Assembly: GCA_000954095.1 (NCBI GenBank)
Contig: JYNY01000372.1
Coordinates: 1 to 32,000 of the forward strand
Direction of reading: 5' to 3'
Source of the DNA: Candidatus Omnitrophus magneticus
GTDB lineage: Bacteria; Omnitrophota; Gorgyraeia; Tantalellales; Tantalellaceae
DNA length: 32,000 nucleotides
The position numbers and the translations under genes were made by a program. Shown here piece after piece: positions 24,558-32,000 of this stretch. The notes beneath the pieces were generated by a model, which worked only from the letters and a program-made list of their open reading frames with translations, had not been told where the DNA came from and did no database searches. Each line of letters starts with the position of its first letter. Position 1 is the stretch's first letter.

Positions 24558-25820
24558 ATGGACCCTTTAAAGGAAGTATTGTGTGTTGTTTTAGGCGGCG
24601 GCAGAGGAACAAGGCTGTATCCTCTTACAAAAGAAAGATGTAAACCCGCAGTTCCTCTTTTTGGGAAACACAGGCTTATTGATATACCGATAAGCAATTG
24701 TCTTAACGCGGATTTAAGAAAAATTTATATTCTTACACAGTTTAATTCAGAATCTTTGAATAAACATGTAAGCCGTACGTATAAGATGGAATCCTTTTCA
24801 AAAGGATTTGTTGAAATTATGGCGGCTGAACAGTCCATGGATAATACTAATTGGTTCCAAGGGACAGCGGACGCGGTAAGAAGATGCCTTAAACATTTTA
24901 ATGATCCGTATATAAAATATGTGCTTATTCTTTCAGGGGATCAATTATACAGATTAAATTTAAAAGATGTTATTTATTATCATTTGGAAAAACACGCGGA
25001 AGTTACTGTAGCGTGTAACCGCGTTTCTCCGGAGGAAACCGCGGGTTTTGGAATTATGTCAATAGATAAAAATTCACGCATAGTTAATTTTGTTGAAAAG
25101 CCAAAGGATATATCTTTAATATCTAAAATGGCTATTACAGACAACGGTAAGACATCTTTTCTAGGATCTATGGGTATATACATGTTCAATAAACAAGTGC
25201 TTATTGAGCTTTTGGCAAAAAATTATCAGATAGATTTCGGGAAAGAAGTAATACCCGAGGCAATTAATGTTAGAGATACTTATGCTTATGTTTTTGATGG
25301 GTATTGGAGAGATATTGGAACAATTAAAACTTTTTATGACGAAAATTTGCGCTTCGCGGAACAGATACCGCCGCTTAATATGTATGATGAAACATGGCAG
25401 ATTTTTACAAAGCCTAGATATTTGCCGCCGGCAAGAATTGAGAACTGCCAAATAGAAAGAAGTATTATCGCGGAAGGTTCGAAAATTTTCGCGTCAAAAA
25501 TAACGCATTCTATCATAGGGATAAGATTTATTGTTGGGAAGGGAACAACGATAAAAGAAACAATTACAATGGGATGCGATTATTATGAAACAGATCAGCA
25601 GGTGGAAGAAAATCATATGAAGGGAATACCTTGTTTAGGAGTAGGAGCAAATTGTCACATAGAGAAAGCTATTTTGGATAAAAACGTTCGCATAGGGGAT
25701 AATGTAAAAATTCTTAATGAAAAAAATATTCAAAATCATGATGGGCCGAATTATTTTATCAGGGACGGCATTGTGGTTATTAATAAAAACACCGTAATTC
25801 CTTCAGGGACGGTCATATAG
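24558..25820 (+). CDS. glgC: Glucose-1-phosphate adenylyltransferase (ADP-glucose pyrophosphorylase)
   Basis: 420 residues. It makes ADP-glucose and pyrophosphate from ATP and glucose-1-phosphate, the committed step of bacterial glycogen synthesis. The N-terminal nucleotidyltransferase has GGGRGTRLYPLT at ~12-25 with the following KPAVPLFGKHRLIDIPISN, the metal/substrate Asp in LSGDQLYRL near 125, GFGIMSID, FVEKPKD near 180 and LGSMGIYMFN. The C-terminal third is the left-handed beta-helix (hexapeptide pattern with many Ile/Val at i, i+6). Length is normal. GGGG precedes the ATG. It is the last gene of the operon, followed by a terminator. Confidence 0.95.
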   Translation: MDPLKEVLCVVLGGGRGTRLYPLTKERCKPAVPLFGKHRLIDIPISNCLNADLRKIYILTQFNSESLNKHVSRTYKMESFSKGFVEIMAAEQSMDNTNWFQGTADAVRRCLKHFNDPYIKYVLILSGDQLYRLNLKDVIYYHLEKHAEVTVACNRVSPEETAGFGIMSIDKNSRIVNFVEKPKDISLISKMAITDNGKTSFLGSMGIYMFNKQVLIELLAKNYQIDFGKEVIPEAINVRDTYAYVFDGYWRDIGTIKTFYDENLRFAEQIPPLNMYDETWQIFTKPRYLPPARIENCQIERSIIAEGSKIFASKITHSIIGIRFIVGKGTTIKETITMGCDYYETDQQVEENHMKGIPCLGVGANCHIEKAILDKNVRIGDNVKILNEKNIQNHDGPNYFIRDGIVVINKNTVIPSGTVI

Positions 25821-25847
25821 TCGGTTTAATTATAGATCTTGGTCATT

Positions 25848-25893
25848 AAGCCGGAATACAAAAGACATTTTATCTTTTGCGTTCCGGCTTTTT
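25848..25893 (+). terminator. Rho-independent terminator after glgC
   Basis: An 18-bp imperfect stem (25848-25865 with 25873-25890; one G-U and one mismatch) with a 7-nt loop, continuing into a T run. It ends the DUF4912-GH57-DUF2934-glgC operon and almost touches the next gene's start. Confidence 0.88.
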
Positions 25894-25913
25894 AGTTTAG
25901 AATGCAGGCTTAT

Positions 25914-26501
25914 ATGGGAAAAAAAATATTTAACATTTTAGTTATAAATGCAAGCCCGCGTATTGGCGGCAATACTGATATTTTATTAAAAGAAGCCATA
26001 AGGGGTGCGCTAGAAGAGGGCGCTACGATAGAATATGTGGCGTTGAATAAATTAGCCGTTAAGCCTTGCCAAGGTTGTGATTCCGCCCCAAGCGAGGGAC
26101 AGTGTATTTTTAAAGATGATATGCGGGAGATATATAATAAAGTTAAAACCGCGGACGCGCTTATTATCGGTTCTCCAATTTTTTTCGGCAGTATAACCGG
26201 GCAATTAAAAAATATGATAGATCGTTTCCAATGCGTTTGGTACGCGAAAAATATTTTAAACAAAATAACAGGGTTTGAATCTAAAAAAGTTTGCGCGTTT
26301 ATTTCTGTTTCCGCGGCAGACAGGCCAGACTTTTTTGCCAATGCTAAATTTATAGTTAAACATTTTTGCGCTACAATAAACGCGTTTTATTCTGAAGAAC
26401 TTTTTTGTCCCAATCTTGAAGAAAAAGGCGAAGCCGGAAAACATCCGGAGTTATTACAACAAGCTTTTACTTTAGGCCGCAAAATTGCCTCCAACAAATA
26501 A
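25914..26501 (+). CDS. NADPH-dependent FMN reductase / flavodoxin-fold protein
   Basis: 195 residues from the ATG at 25914 (an in-frame ATG at 25902 would add four; AGG about 5 bases upstream favours 25914). A flavodoxin-like fold with the FMN phosphate loop NASPRIGGNTDILL at ~9-22 and the isoalloxazine loop IIGSPIFFGSITGQLKNMIDR near 85-105. Between them are Cys residues in PCQGC and, nine residues on, GQCIFKDDM. These fit the 'iron-sulfur flavoprotein-like' reductases of anaerobes, but the CxxCxxC cluster motif of true Isf proteins is not complete. Cytoplasmic redox enzyme; electron partner unknown. It starts 20 bases after the glgC terminator, so it probably has its own transcript. Confidence 0.9.
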   Translation: MGKKIFNILVINASPRIGGNTDILLKEAIRGALEEGATIEYVALNKLAVKPCQGCDSAPSEGQCIFKDDMREIYNKVKTADALIIGSPIFFGSITGQLKNMIDRFQCVWYAKNILNKITGFESKKVCAFISVSAADRPDFFANAKFIVKHFCATINAFYSEELFCPNLEEKGEAGKHPELLQQAFTLGRKIASNK

Positions 26502-26535
26502 CCCAAGCCATATTTATAATATATTTTTGTACAAT

Positions 26536-26570
26536 TTGACAGAATAGAGGACACAAGGCATATTTAATAT
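26536..26570 (+). promoter_or_regulatory. Possible promoter for the 126-residue protein
   Basis: A perfect TTGACA at 26536-26541, but the -10 is ambiguous (TATTTA at 26561, spacer 19; or TAATAT at 26565). It lies ~60-90 bases upstream of the ATG at 26625. Confidence 0.4.
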
Positions 26571-26624
26571 ACAGGTATAGATATGTGTTGTTTTTTTTGT
26601 GTATTTTTTTAAGGCGAGGGTTAT

Positions 26625-27005
26625 ATGAATATTAAAAATATGGATTTATTGTTTTATGAAGAGGGGGCTTCTAGCGGTAGCGCGCCGGCGCCTAGCCAAG
26701 ATAAAGATATTTTAATAAAACGTGTAATTTTTGATGAGAACACAGAAATTAATGATGGAGAAAAATTACCGGTACATGATTCTATAAAACTAATAAGGTA
26801 TCGTACAATTAAGAAAAATTCAGGGCTTGGCTGGTGGTCAGCTATAGTTCTTTTAGAGGACCATAAAAGAAGAGAAATATGTTTTTATCGTTGGAAAAAA
26901 AGAAACAAGGAATGGAAGCGCGATAAAAAACTTCATATCCGTTCTAAGCAAGAGTGGAATTCTTTGAAAGAAGCAGTGGAGCCGTTTTTAAACGAGTTGG
27001 GATGA
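26625..27005 (+). CDS. Small hypothetical protein
   Basis: 126 residues; GCGAGGG precedes the ATG by about 6 bases. Not recognised. Residues 15-30 are a Ser/Gly/Ala/Pro-rich flexible stretch. Residues ~45-125 look like a folded, very basic domain with conserved-looking aromatics (GLGWWSAIVLL, ICFYRWKKRNKEW, SKQEWNSLKEAV), alternating strands then two helices. No signal peptide or membrane segment. Basic charge and aromatics would suit nucleic-acid binding, but this is only a guess. It lies alone between the flavoprotein and the glycosyltransferase pair. Confidence 0.7.
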   Translation: MNIKNMDLLFYEEGASSGSAPAPSQDKDILIKRVIFDENTEINDGEKLPVHDSIKLIRYRTIKKNSGLGWWSAIVLLEDHKRREICFYRWKKRNKEWKRDKKLHIRSKQEWNSLKEAVEPFLNELG

Positions 27006-27088
27006 TATTTTAATCTAAAAATTTTAGTCATCCGCAGTTATTCCAAATATAGTTCCAAGAATTAACAGAAAGCGTAGAACATAAAAGC

Positions 27089-28675
27089 ATGAAGAGTATC
27101 TCTTTTTTTAAACAACATAAGCTTATTATAATATTTTTTTTTATAGTATTTTTTTTAGCAGGTTTGAGTATATATAAAGATTATGGAATTAGTTGGGATG
27201 AAAAATGGCAGAGAGATTTAGGGACGCTTTCTGTTGACTATGTTTTTAAAGGCGACAGGAGCCTGCTTTCTTACAAAGATAAGTACTATGGCCCTGTTTT
27301 TGAGATGCTCTTAGTAGCAGTAGAGCGAGTGTTTAATTTAACCAGCGACAGCCGGATACTATATTTTTCGCGGCATTTAGTAACATTTATATTTTTTTAT
27401 ATAAGTGTAATATTTTTTTATAAATTATGCAGGGATAAATTTAAAAGCTGGCAAATGGGTTTATTGGGTGCGGTGTTTTTAGTTTTAAGCCCGCGTATTT
27501 TTGCTCATGCGTTTTATAATTCAAAAGATTTGCCGTTTTTGTCGGTTTTTATAATAAGTATTTATACACTTTTTTGGTATTTGGAACGTAAAAGTTTTTT
27601 TAGGGCATTTTGTCACGCGTTAGTGTGCGGGATACTTATTGATATTAGAATTATGGGAATCATGGTGCCGCTATTCACCGTATTCGCGTTTAGTGTAGAT
27701 TTTTTAGCGCAAGGCAGGCGGGAAAATTTTTTAAAAAATATTTTTAGTGTATTTGTTTATTGTTTATTTTTGGTGATTTTTATTATCCTTTTCTGGCCAA
27801 TGCTTTGGGAAAGTCCCGTGCATCATTTTATAATGGCGTTTAAAGAAATGAGCAAGTTCCCATGGCAAAATCATGTTCTGTATATGGGGAAATATATTCC
27901 GGCAACAAATCTTCCGTGGCATTATCTATCGGTATGGATAATAATCACAACACCTATAGTTTATTTTATTTTATTTTTTGTCGGACTTTTTGCCGATGTT
28001 AAGGAATGTATTTTAGCCGTAAAAGAAAAGCGAAAAGATTTATATATAAAAATTAGAGACGGTATTATTTTTTTATCTTGGTTTTTTGCCCCGATAATTG
28101 CGGTAATTGTTTTAAAGTCTGTAGTGTATGATGAGTGGCGGCAGGTATTTTATATTTATCCCGCGTTTATAATTATAGCGCTTAGTGGAGTGAGATTTAT
28201 AAATGATTTAATAAATAGTAAATTAAAGAAAGTAACCAGTCGCATTCTGTGGCAAAGAATTTTTATAGGAGCGATCCTTGTAAATATTTTTAGTCTTTTA
28301 GGTTTTATGATTAACGCACATCCTTATGAAAACCTTTATTTTAACCGGTTCGCTGGAAAAAATTTACAGGAAATAAAACACAAATATGAATTAGATTATT
28401 GGGGCACGTCATATCGAAAAGGGTTGGAATATATTTTAGAACATGATAAGCGCGCAATAATAAAAGTTTTAGGTGCTAATACTCCTGTTTTGCTTAATGC
28501 TTTTATTTTGCCGGAGGAAGATAAAAAACGTATAAAGTTTGTCGAGACAATTGATGACGCGGAATATTTTATAAGTAATTACCGTTGGCATCATGAAGAT
28601 TACCCGATAAAAAATAAAGAAGTTTATTCAGTGGAACGCGGCGGCGCCAAGGTTATGACAGTTTTTAAAAGATAG
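27089..28675 (+). CDS. Multi-pass membrane glycosyltransferase, GT39/ArnT-like (GT-C fold)
   Basis: 528 residues with about ten or more hydrophobic helices. A first helix (~10-28) is followed by an outside loop with DYGISWDEKWQRD, the acidic Asp/Glu motif placed as in GT-C mannosyl/aminoarabinose transferases (PMT, ArnT). Near residue 150 is HAFYNSKDLPFLS, typical of the second conserved loop. The last ~100 residues are soluble. GT-C enzymes use lipid-phosphate sugars to modify proteins or lipids on the outer face of the membrane. It starts at an ATG with no clear Shine-Dalgarno; a TAGAAC box ends 8 bases upstream. The next gene follows after 15 bases, so they form an operon. Acceptor and sugar unknown. 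Confidence 0.8.
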   Translation: MKSISFFKQHKLIIIFFFIVFFLAGLSIYKDYGISWDEKWQRDLGTLSVDYVFKGDRSLLSYKDKYYGPVFEMLLVAVERVFNLTSDSRILYFSRHLVTFIFFYISVIFFYKLCRDKFKSWQMGLLGAVFLVLSPRIFAHAFYNSKDLPFLSVFIISIYTLFWYLERKSFFRAFCHALVCGILIDIRIMGIMVPLFTVFAFSVDFLAQGRRENFLKNIFSVFVYCLFLVIFIILFWPMLWESPVHHFIMAFKEMSKFPWQNHVLYMGKYIPATNLPWHYLSVWIIITTPIVYFILFFVGLFADVKECILAVKEKRKDLYIKIRDGIIFLSWFFAPIIAVIVLKSVVYDEWRQVFYIYPAFIIIALSGVRFINDLINSKLKKVTSRILWQRIFIGAILVNIFSLLGFMINAHPYENLYFNRFAGKNLQEIKHKYELDYWGTSYRKGLEYILEHDKRAIIKVLGANTPVLLNAFILPEEDKKRIKFVETIDDAEYFISNYRWHHEDYPIKNKEVYSVERGGAKVMTVFKR

Positions 28676-28690
28676 GGAGAGATAATAACT

Positions 28691-30424
28691 ATGGTAAAGT
28701 CAAAGTGGCTACAAATATTTGTAATAGCAATAGCGTGTTTTATTGTATACGCCAAATCTTTAAATAACGGTTTTATTTGGGATGATGATCAATATGTTCA
28801 TAAAAATCATTGGATAAGTGAGTCTGAAGGTCCAAAAGTTTTTTGGCTTACTAGAGAGATGCCGCAATATTATCCAATGGTATTTACAACATTTTGGTTA
28901 GAACATAAGGCATGGGGGCTTAATGCCAAAGGGTATCATTCGGTAAATTTATTATTTCATATTTTAAACGCGGTTTTTTTATTTTTTTTAGTTCATAAGC
29001 TATATCCGCGTATAGCCTTTTTTGTCGCGTTATTGTTCGCGGTGCATCCTATTCAAGCAGAAACTGTTGCTTGGATAACTGAGCGGAAAAATGTTTTAAG
29101 TTTATTTTTTCTTTTATCCAGCGCCTTGGCATATGTGCGGTTTGACCAGAAAAAAAATACGGTGAACTATTTGCAAAGTATAGTATTTTTTGTTTTAGCG
29201 CTTTTGAGTAAATCTATTGCAGCTTTTTTCGCGTGTGTGCCGATTATTTATAAATGGTGGAAAGACGGCAGGCTTGCTTGGCGTGAAGTTATTATTTCGA
29301 TTCCATTTTTTGGAGTAGGCCTTGTAGCTGGTTTAAATACTGCTTATTTGGAAGTTCATAAAGTAGGCGCGCTAGGCATGGAATGGGATTTTACTTTTTT
29401 AGAGCGGATAGTGTTAATGGGCCGGACATTATTTTTTTATATATATAAACTTTGCGTTCCTTTGGAATTTATGTTTTTTTATCCGCGGTGGACAATAAAT
29501 ATTTATGAAATAGGGCAATGGGTTTTTGTCTCGATTATAGCAGGCATTCCTATTATTTTCTTTTTAGCGCGAAAAAAAATAGGAAGAGGCGCGGTTACTC
29601 TTTTTATTCTTTATATCCTTTCGATGCTACCGGCTTCCGGGATTTTGAATGTGTATCCAATGCAGTATTCTTTTGTCGCGGATCACTTCTCCTATTTATC
29701 CGTGCCGATTCTTTTGATTTTAATTTGTTCCGCGGGAGTTTTTTTATTAGACAGAATAAATAATAGTAAATATTTTTCCAGAAAAGGCAAAATGAAAAAT
29801 TATGTTACTGGCGCCGGTATAGCCATGGTAATTTATCTTGGAATTAAAACAATGCTTTTAACAGGAGATTATAAAGACGAACGGACGCTATGGGAAAATC
29901 TTTTAAAAAAGAATCCTACCGCGGGAATAGCGTGTAATAATTTAGGAAATATTTACGCTTTGGAAAATAAAAACAAAGAAGCCATGGAGCTCTTTTTGCA
30001 AGCAATGAGGCTAGAGCCTAGAAACGCTAAAGCATATACGAATATGGGTAACGCGTATTATATGAAAGGCAACGCAAAAGACGCGTTATATTATTATCAA
30101 CAAGCCGCTGTTATCGATCCTAGCTTTTATGAAACATACAACAATATTGCTAGCGCTTACGCGGTATTAGGTGAAAATGGAAAAGCGGTTCTTTATTATA
30201 AAAAGGCCTTGTCATTGAATCCTCAATTCCCATGGTCGCACAATAATTTGGGAAGAATATACCAGAGGATGGGGAAATATGACGAGGCAATAGCGTCATA
30301 TAAAAAAGCGATAGAATTTACGCCATGGTTTCAGCAGGCATATGTAAATTTGGCTAAACTTTATAGCGCTCTTGGGATGCAGGCAGAAGCGATGGTGTTA
30401 TATCAAAAACTACAAACGCAATGA
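28691..30424 (+). CDS. Membrane glycosyltransferase-like protein with C-terminal TPR repeats (TMTC-like)
   Basis: 577 residues. Residues ~1-395 carry about ten membrane helices. After the first is NNGFIWDDDQYVHKNHW, the acidic loop expected for a GT-C catalytic site, and later HPIQAETVAWITERKNVL, both characteristic of TMTC-type proteins and bacterial relatives. Residues ~405-575 are about five tetratricopeptide repeats (GIACNNLGNIYALE, AKAYTNMGNAYYMKG, YNNIASAYAVLGE, SHNNLGRIYQRMGK, AYVNLAKLYSALG). In animals TMTC proteins are O-mannosyltransferases; the function of bacterial forms is not settled. Together with the preceding gene it may glycosylate exported proteins, for example large surface proteins. 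GGGAGAG precedes the ATG. Confidence 0.85.
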   Translation: MVKSKWLQIFVIAIACFIVYAKSLNNGFIWDDDQYVHKNHWISESEGPKVFWLTREMPQYYPMVFTTFWLEHKAWGLNAKGYHSVNLLFHILNAVFLFFLVHKLYPRIAFFVALLFAVHPIQAETVAWITERKNVLSLFFLLSSALAYVRFDQKKNTVNYLQSIVFFVLALLSKSIAAFFACVPIIYKWWKDGRLAWREVIISIPFFGVGLVAGLNTAYLEVHKVGALGMEWDFTFLERIVLMGRTLFFYIYKLCVPLEFMFFYPRWTINIYEIGQWVFVSIIAGIPIIFFLARKKIGRGAVTLFILYILSMLPASGILNVYPMQYSFVADHFSYLSVPILLILICSAGVFLLDRINNSKYFSRKGKMKNYVTGAGIAMVIYLGIKTMLLTGDYKDERTLWENLLKKNPTAGIACNNLGNIYALENKNKEAMELFLQAMRLEPRNAKAYTNMGNAYYMKGNAKDALYYYQQAAVIDPSFYETYNNIASAYAVLGENGKAVLYYKKALSLNPQFPWSHNNLGRIYQRMGKYDEAIASYKKAIEFTPWFQQAYVNLAKLYSALGMQAEAMVLYQKLQTQ

Positions 30425-30486
30425 TAAAGTATGTGCGAGTTTAAAAATTTTATTCAAGTTCTAATGCAATTTTTTAAAGGGTATGT

Positions 30487-30492
30487 TACAAT
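30487..30492 (+). promoter_or_regulatory. -10 box directly before tyrS
   Basis: TACAAT ends 9 bases before the ATG at 30502. There is no Shine-Dalgarno between them and no clear -35 box. If it is used, the tyrS mRNA would be nearly leaderless, as suggested also for nadE. Confidence 0.4.
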
Positions 30493-30501
30493 TAACGCCC
30501 T

Positions 30502-31689
30502 ATGAAAACAATAGAAGAGCAATTAAATTTGATAAGCCGAGGCACTAGTGAAATTGTTAGCTTGGCAGAATTAAAGACAAAACTTGTTTTAGCAAAACCC
30601 CTTATAATCAAGGCGGGATTTGACCCTTCCGCGCCAGACCTTCATTTAGGGCACACCGTACTTTTGCGTAAGATGAAACATTTTCAAGAATTGGGGCATG
30701 ATGTTTGTTTCTTAATAGGAGATTTTACAGGCCGTATAGGTGACCCTTCCGGTAAATCTAAAACGCGCAAACAATTATCCAAAGAGGAAGTTGAAGAAAA
30801 CGCAAAAACATATAAGAAGCAAATATTTAAAATATTAGATGAAAAAAAAACAAGAGTGCTTTTTAACAGCGAGTGGTGTTTACCATTGGGAACAGAAGGT
30901 ATGTTTAATTTGGCGTCACGGTATACTGTAGCAAGAATGATTGAAAGAGATGATTTTTTAAAGCGGTTTAAAAATCAAGAGCCGATTTCTATTTTAGAAT
31001 TTTTATATCCTTTAATACAAGGATATGATTCAGTTGTTATGAAAGCGGATGTTGAATTAGGTGGGACTGATCAGAAATTTAATTTGCTAGTAGGCAGAGA
31101 GCTTCAGCGTAATTTTGGCATACCTGAACAAGTTATTATTACCATGCCGATACTTGAAGGCCTTGACGGTGTTGATAAAATGTCAAAGTCTCTTAATAAT
31201 TATATAGGAATAAATGAGGCACCCAATGATATGTTTGGAAAAATTATGTCTATTTCAGATAACCTTATGTGGAAATATTATGAATTATTGACAGATATAA
31301 ATTACAAAGACATAAAAGAAAGTGTTTATAATGGGAAGCTTCATCCGAAAGAAGCCAAGGTATCTTTAGCAAAAAATATAGTAGCACAATATTATGGAGA
31401 AGATTCTGCTGAAAAAGCTCGAATGAATTTTGATAATGTTTTTGCAAAAAAAGATATTCCTGATGATATAAAAAAATTTAAGATTGATAGGGAGAGTATC
31501 AATCTTGTTGAGCTTTTAAGAGTGGTCGGCTTTGCCGCATCAAATGCGGAAGCGAGAAGACTAATCGAACAAAACGCAGTATCTATTGACAGTAATAGAA
31601 TAAATGATATAAAATATAACCTATACTTTTCCACAAAAGAAATCATATTAAAAGTTGGTAAAATAAAATTTGCCAAAATTTTTAAATAG
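30502..31689 (+). CDS. tyrS: Tyrosyl-tRNA synthetase
   Basis: 395 residues, complete. Class I enzyme charging tRNA-Tyr. It contains the first signature as [14 protein letters not shown] near 47-60 (HIGH equivalent HLGH), the Tyr-site segment GFDPSAPD before it, [16 protein letters not shown] near 73-88, the second signature KMSKSLNNY near 227, and a C-terminal S4 RNA-binding domain (~330-395: [28 protein letters not shown]). The canonical KMSKS (not KFGKT) and the sequence layout place it in the TyrZ-type branch. It lies just upstream of the rRNA operon. No terminator is evident between them, but a strong rRNA promoter follows 24 bases after its stop. Confidence 0.96.
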   Translation: MKTIEEQLNLISRGTSEIVSLAELKTKLVLAKPLIIKAGFDPSAPDLHLGHTVLLRKMKHFQELGHDVCFLIGDFTGRIGDPSGKSKTRKQLSKEEVEENAKTYKKQIFKILDEKKTRVLFNSEWCLPLGTEGMFNLASRYTVARMIERDDFLKRFKNQEPISILEFLYPLIQGYDSVVMKADVELGGTDQKFNLLVGRELQRNFGIPEQVIITMPILEGLDGVDKMSKSLNNYIGINEAPNDMFGKIMSISDNLMWKYYELLTDINYKDIKESVYNGKLHPKEAKVSLAKNIVAQYYGEDSAEKARMNFDNVFAKKDIPDDIKKFKIDRESINLVELLRVVGFAASNAEARRLIEQNAVSIDSNRINDIKYNLYFSTKEIILKVGKIKFAKIFK

Positions 31690-31712
31690 AACTTTTTTAT
31701 TTTAAAAAAGTA

Positions 31713-31740
31713 TTGACTTCTTTTTTCTTTTGTGTAGAAT
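31713..31740 (+). promoter_or_regulatory. rRNA operon promoter
   Basis: TTGACT (31713-31718) and TAGAAT (31735-31740), 16 bases apart, 72 bases before the 16S gene. Position and sequence fit a ribosomal promoter. Confidence 0.8.
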
Positions 31741-31747
31741 GTTGTGT

Positions 31748-31780
31748 CACGGGCAGACGCCCGTGAAAATGTTCTTTGAA
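31748..31780 (+). promoter_or_regulatory. rRNA leader: hairpin and boxA-like antitermination site
   Basis: CACGGGC (31748-31754) pairs with GCCCGTG (31759-31765) around AGAC. Then TGTTCTTTGAA (31770-31780) matches the boxA element bound by Nus factors during rRNA transcription. Both are usual in pre-16S leaders. Confidence 0.7.
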
Positions 31781-31812
31781 ACTAATAGCCAAATGTGCGT
31801 GGGTCAAATAAT

Positions 31813-32000
31813 TTTTTTGGAGAGTTTGATCCTGGCTCAGAACGAACGCTGGCGGCGTGGATTAGGCATGCAAGTCGAACGATCCCTTTCGCAAGAGGGG
31901 GATAGTGGCAAACGGGTGAGTAATGCGTAGGTAATTTTCCTATAGGTTCGGGATAACCTGTTGAAAGATGGGCTAATACCGGATAAGACCACAGTTCATA
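31813..32000 (+). rRNA. rrs: 16S ribosomal RNA, 5' part (runs off the window)
   Basis: The universal 5' signature GAGTTTGATCCTGGCTCAG begins at about 31821, followed by AACGAACGCTGGCGGCGTGG, GCATGCAAGTCGAACG and GGCAAACGGGTGAGTAA. About 188 bases are present. GGATTAGGCATGCAAGTCG is common in the PVC/OP3 group. Short open frames across it are not genes. The exact 5' end (31810-31815) is estimated from the E. coli start. Confidence 0.97.

Noticed and set aside
31730..31930. Small frame across the rRNA leader and 16S start
   Set aside because: It overlaps the rRNA promoter, boxA and the 16S gene; not coding.

Overview
The window is AT-rich bacterial DNA with an unusual taste for GCG/CGC codons. 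The start of a 16S rRNA gene at the right edge (GGCGGCGTGGATTAGGCATGCAAGTCG-type helix, PVC-like), a giant membrane-anchored repeat protein, a DUF4912 + GH57 branching-enzyme + glgC operon and a membrane-TPR glycosyltransferase together suggest Candidatus Omnitrophota (OP3) or a close PVC relative. That placement is inference; nothing in the window names the organism.

Left part (1-12.1 kb). A membrane protein cut by the window edge ends at a strong terminator and is followed by a giant repeat-protein gene. The gene cannot be read straight through. Bases 2822-4997 reappear inverted at 9097-11272, and 4998-9096 hold, on the minus strand, what reads as the downstream part of the same gene. Joining 2134-4997 to the reverse complement of 4998-9096 gives an uninterrupted frame of 2,321 codons with no stop. 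The protein has an N-terminal anchor, calcium-loop-like segments, Tyr-rich beta-type repeats and about 19 helical repeats of ~68 residues. The right arm of the inverted repeat fades at 11273 into a pyrimidine-rich tract. Aligned without gaps, this tract is a miscalled copy of 2694-2821 (changes mainly A to C and G to T), and it runs into an argS gene lacking its first ~60 %. I therefore read 4998-11430 as an assembly or amplification chimera rather than a natural inversion. The giant gene itself is real but incomplete.

Middle part (12.1-19.6 kb). In order: an exported protein of unknown function (minus strand), a MarC-family membrane protein, a small exported protein, a LysW-like zinc ribbon with an acidic tail, then a TorF-like porin, type III glutamine synthetase and a GAF-ANTAR protein. 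The promoter upstream of the porin is followed within about 60 nt by a small hairpin with an ANTAR-type hexaloop and an intrinsic terminator. A second terminator-like structure separates the glutamine synthetase from the ANTAR gene. This looks like a nitrogen-responsive attenuation system in which the ANTAR protein may control its own operon.

Right part (19.6-32 kb). Glutamine-dependent NAD synthetase; an operon DUF4912 - GH57 branching enzyme - DUF2934 - glgC for glycogen-type storage, with a clear promoter and terminator; an FMN reductase-like flavoprotein; an unrecognised small protein; two multi-pass membrane glycosyltransferase-type proteins (the second with C-terminal TPRs); tyrosyl-tRNA synthetase; and the promoter, leader and first ~190 bases of a 16S rRNA gene. 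No tRNA genes, CRISPR arrays, insertion sequences or phage genes were seen.
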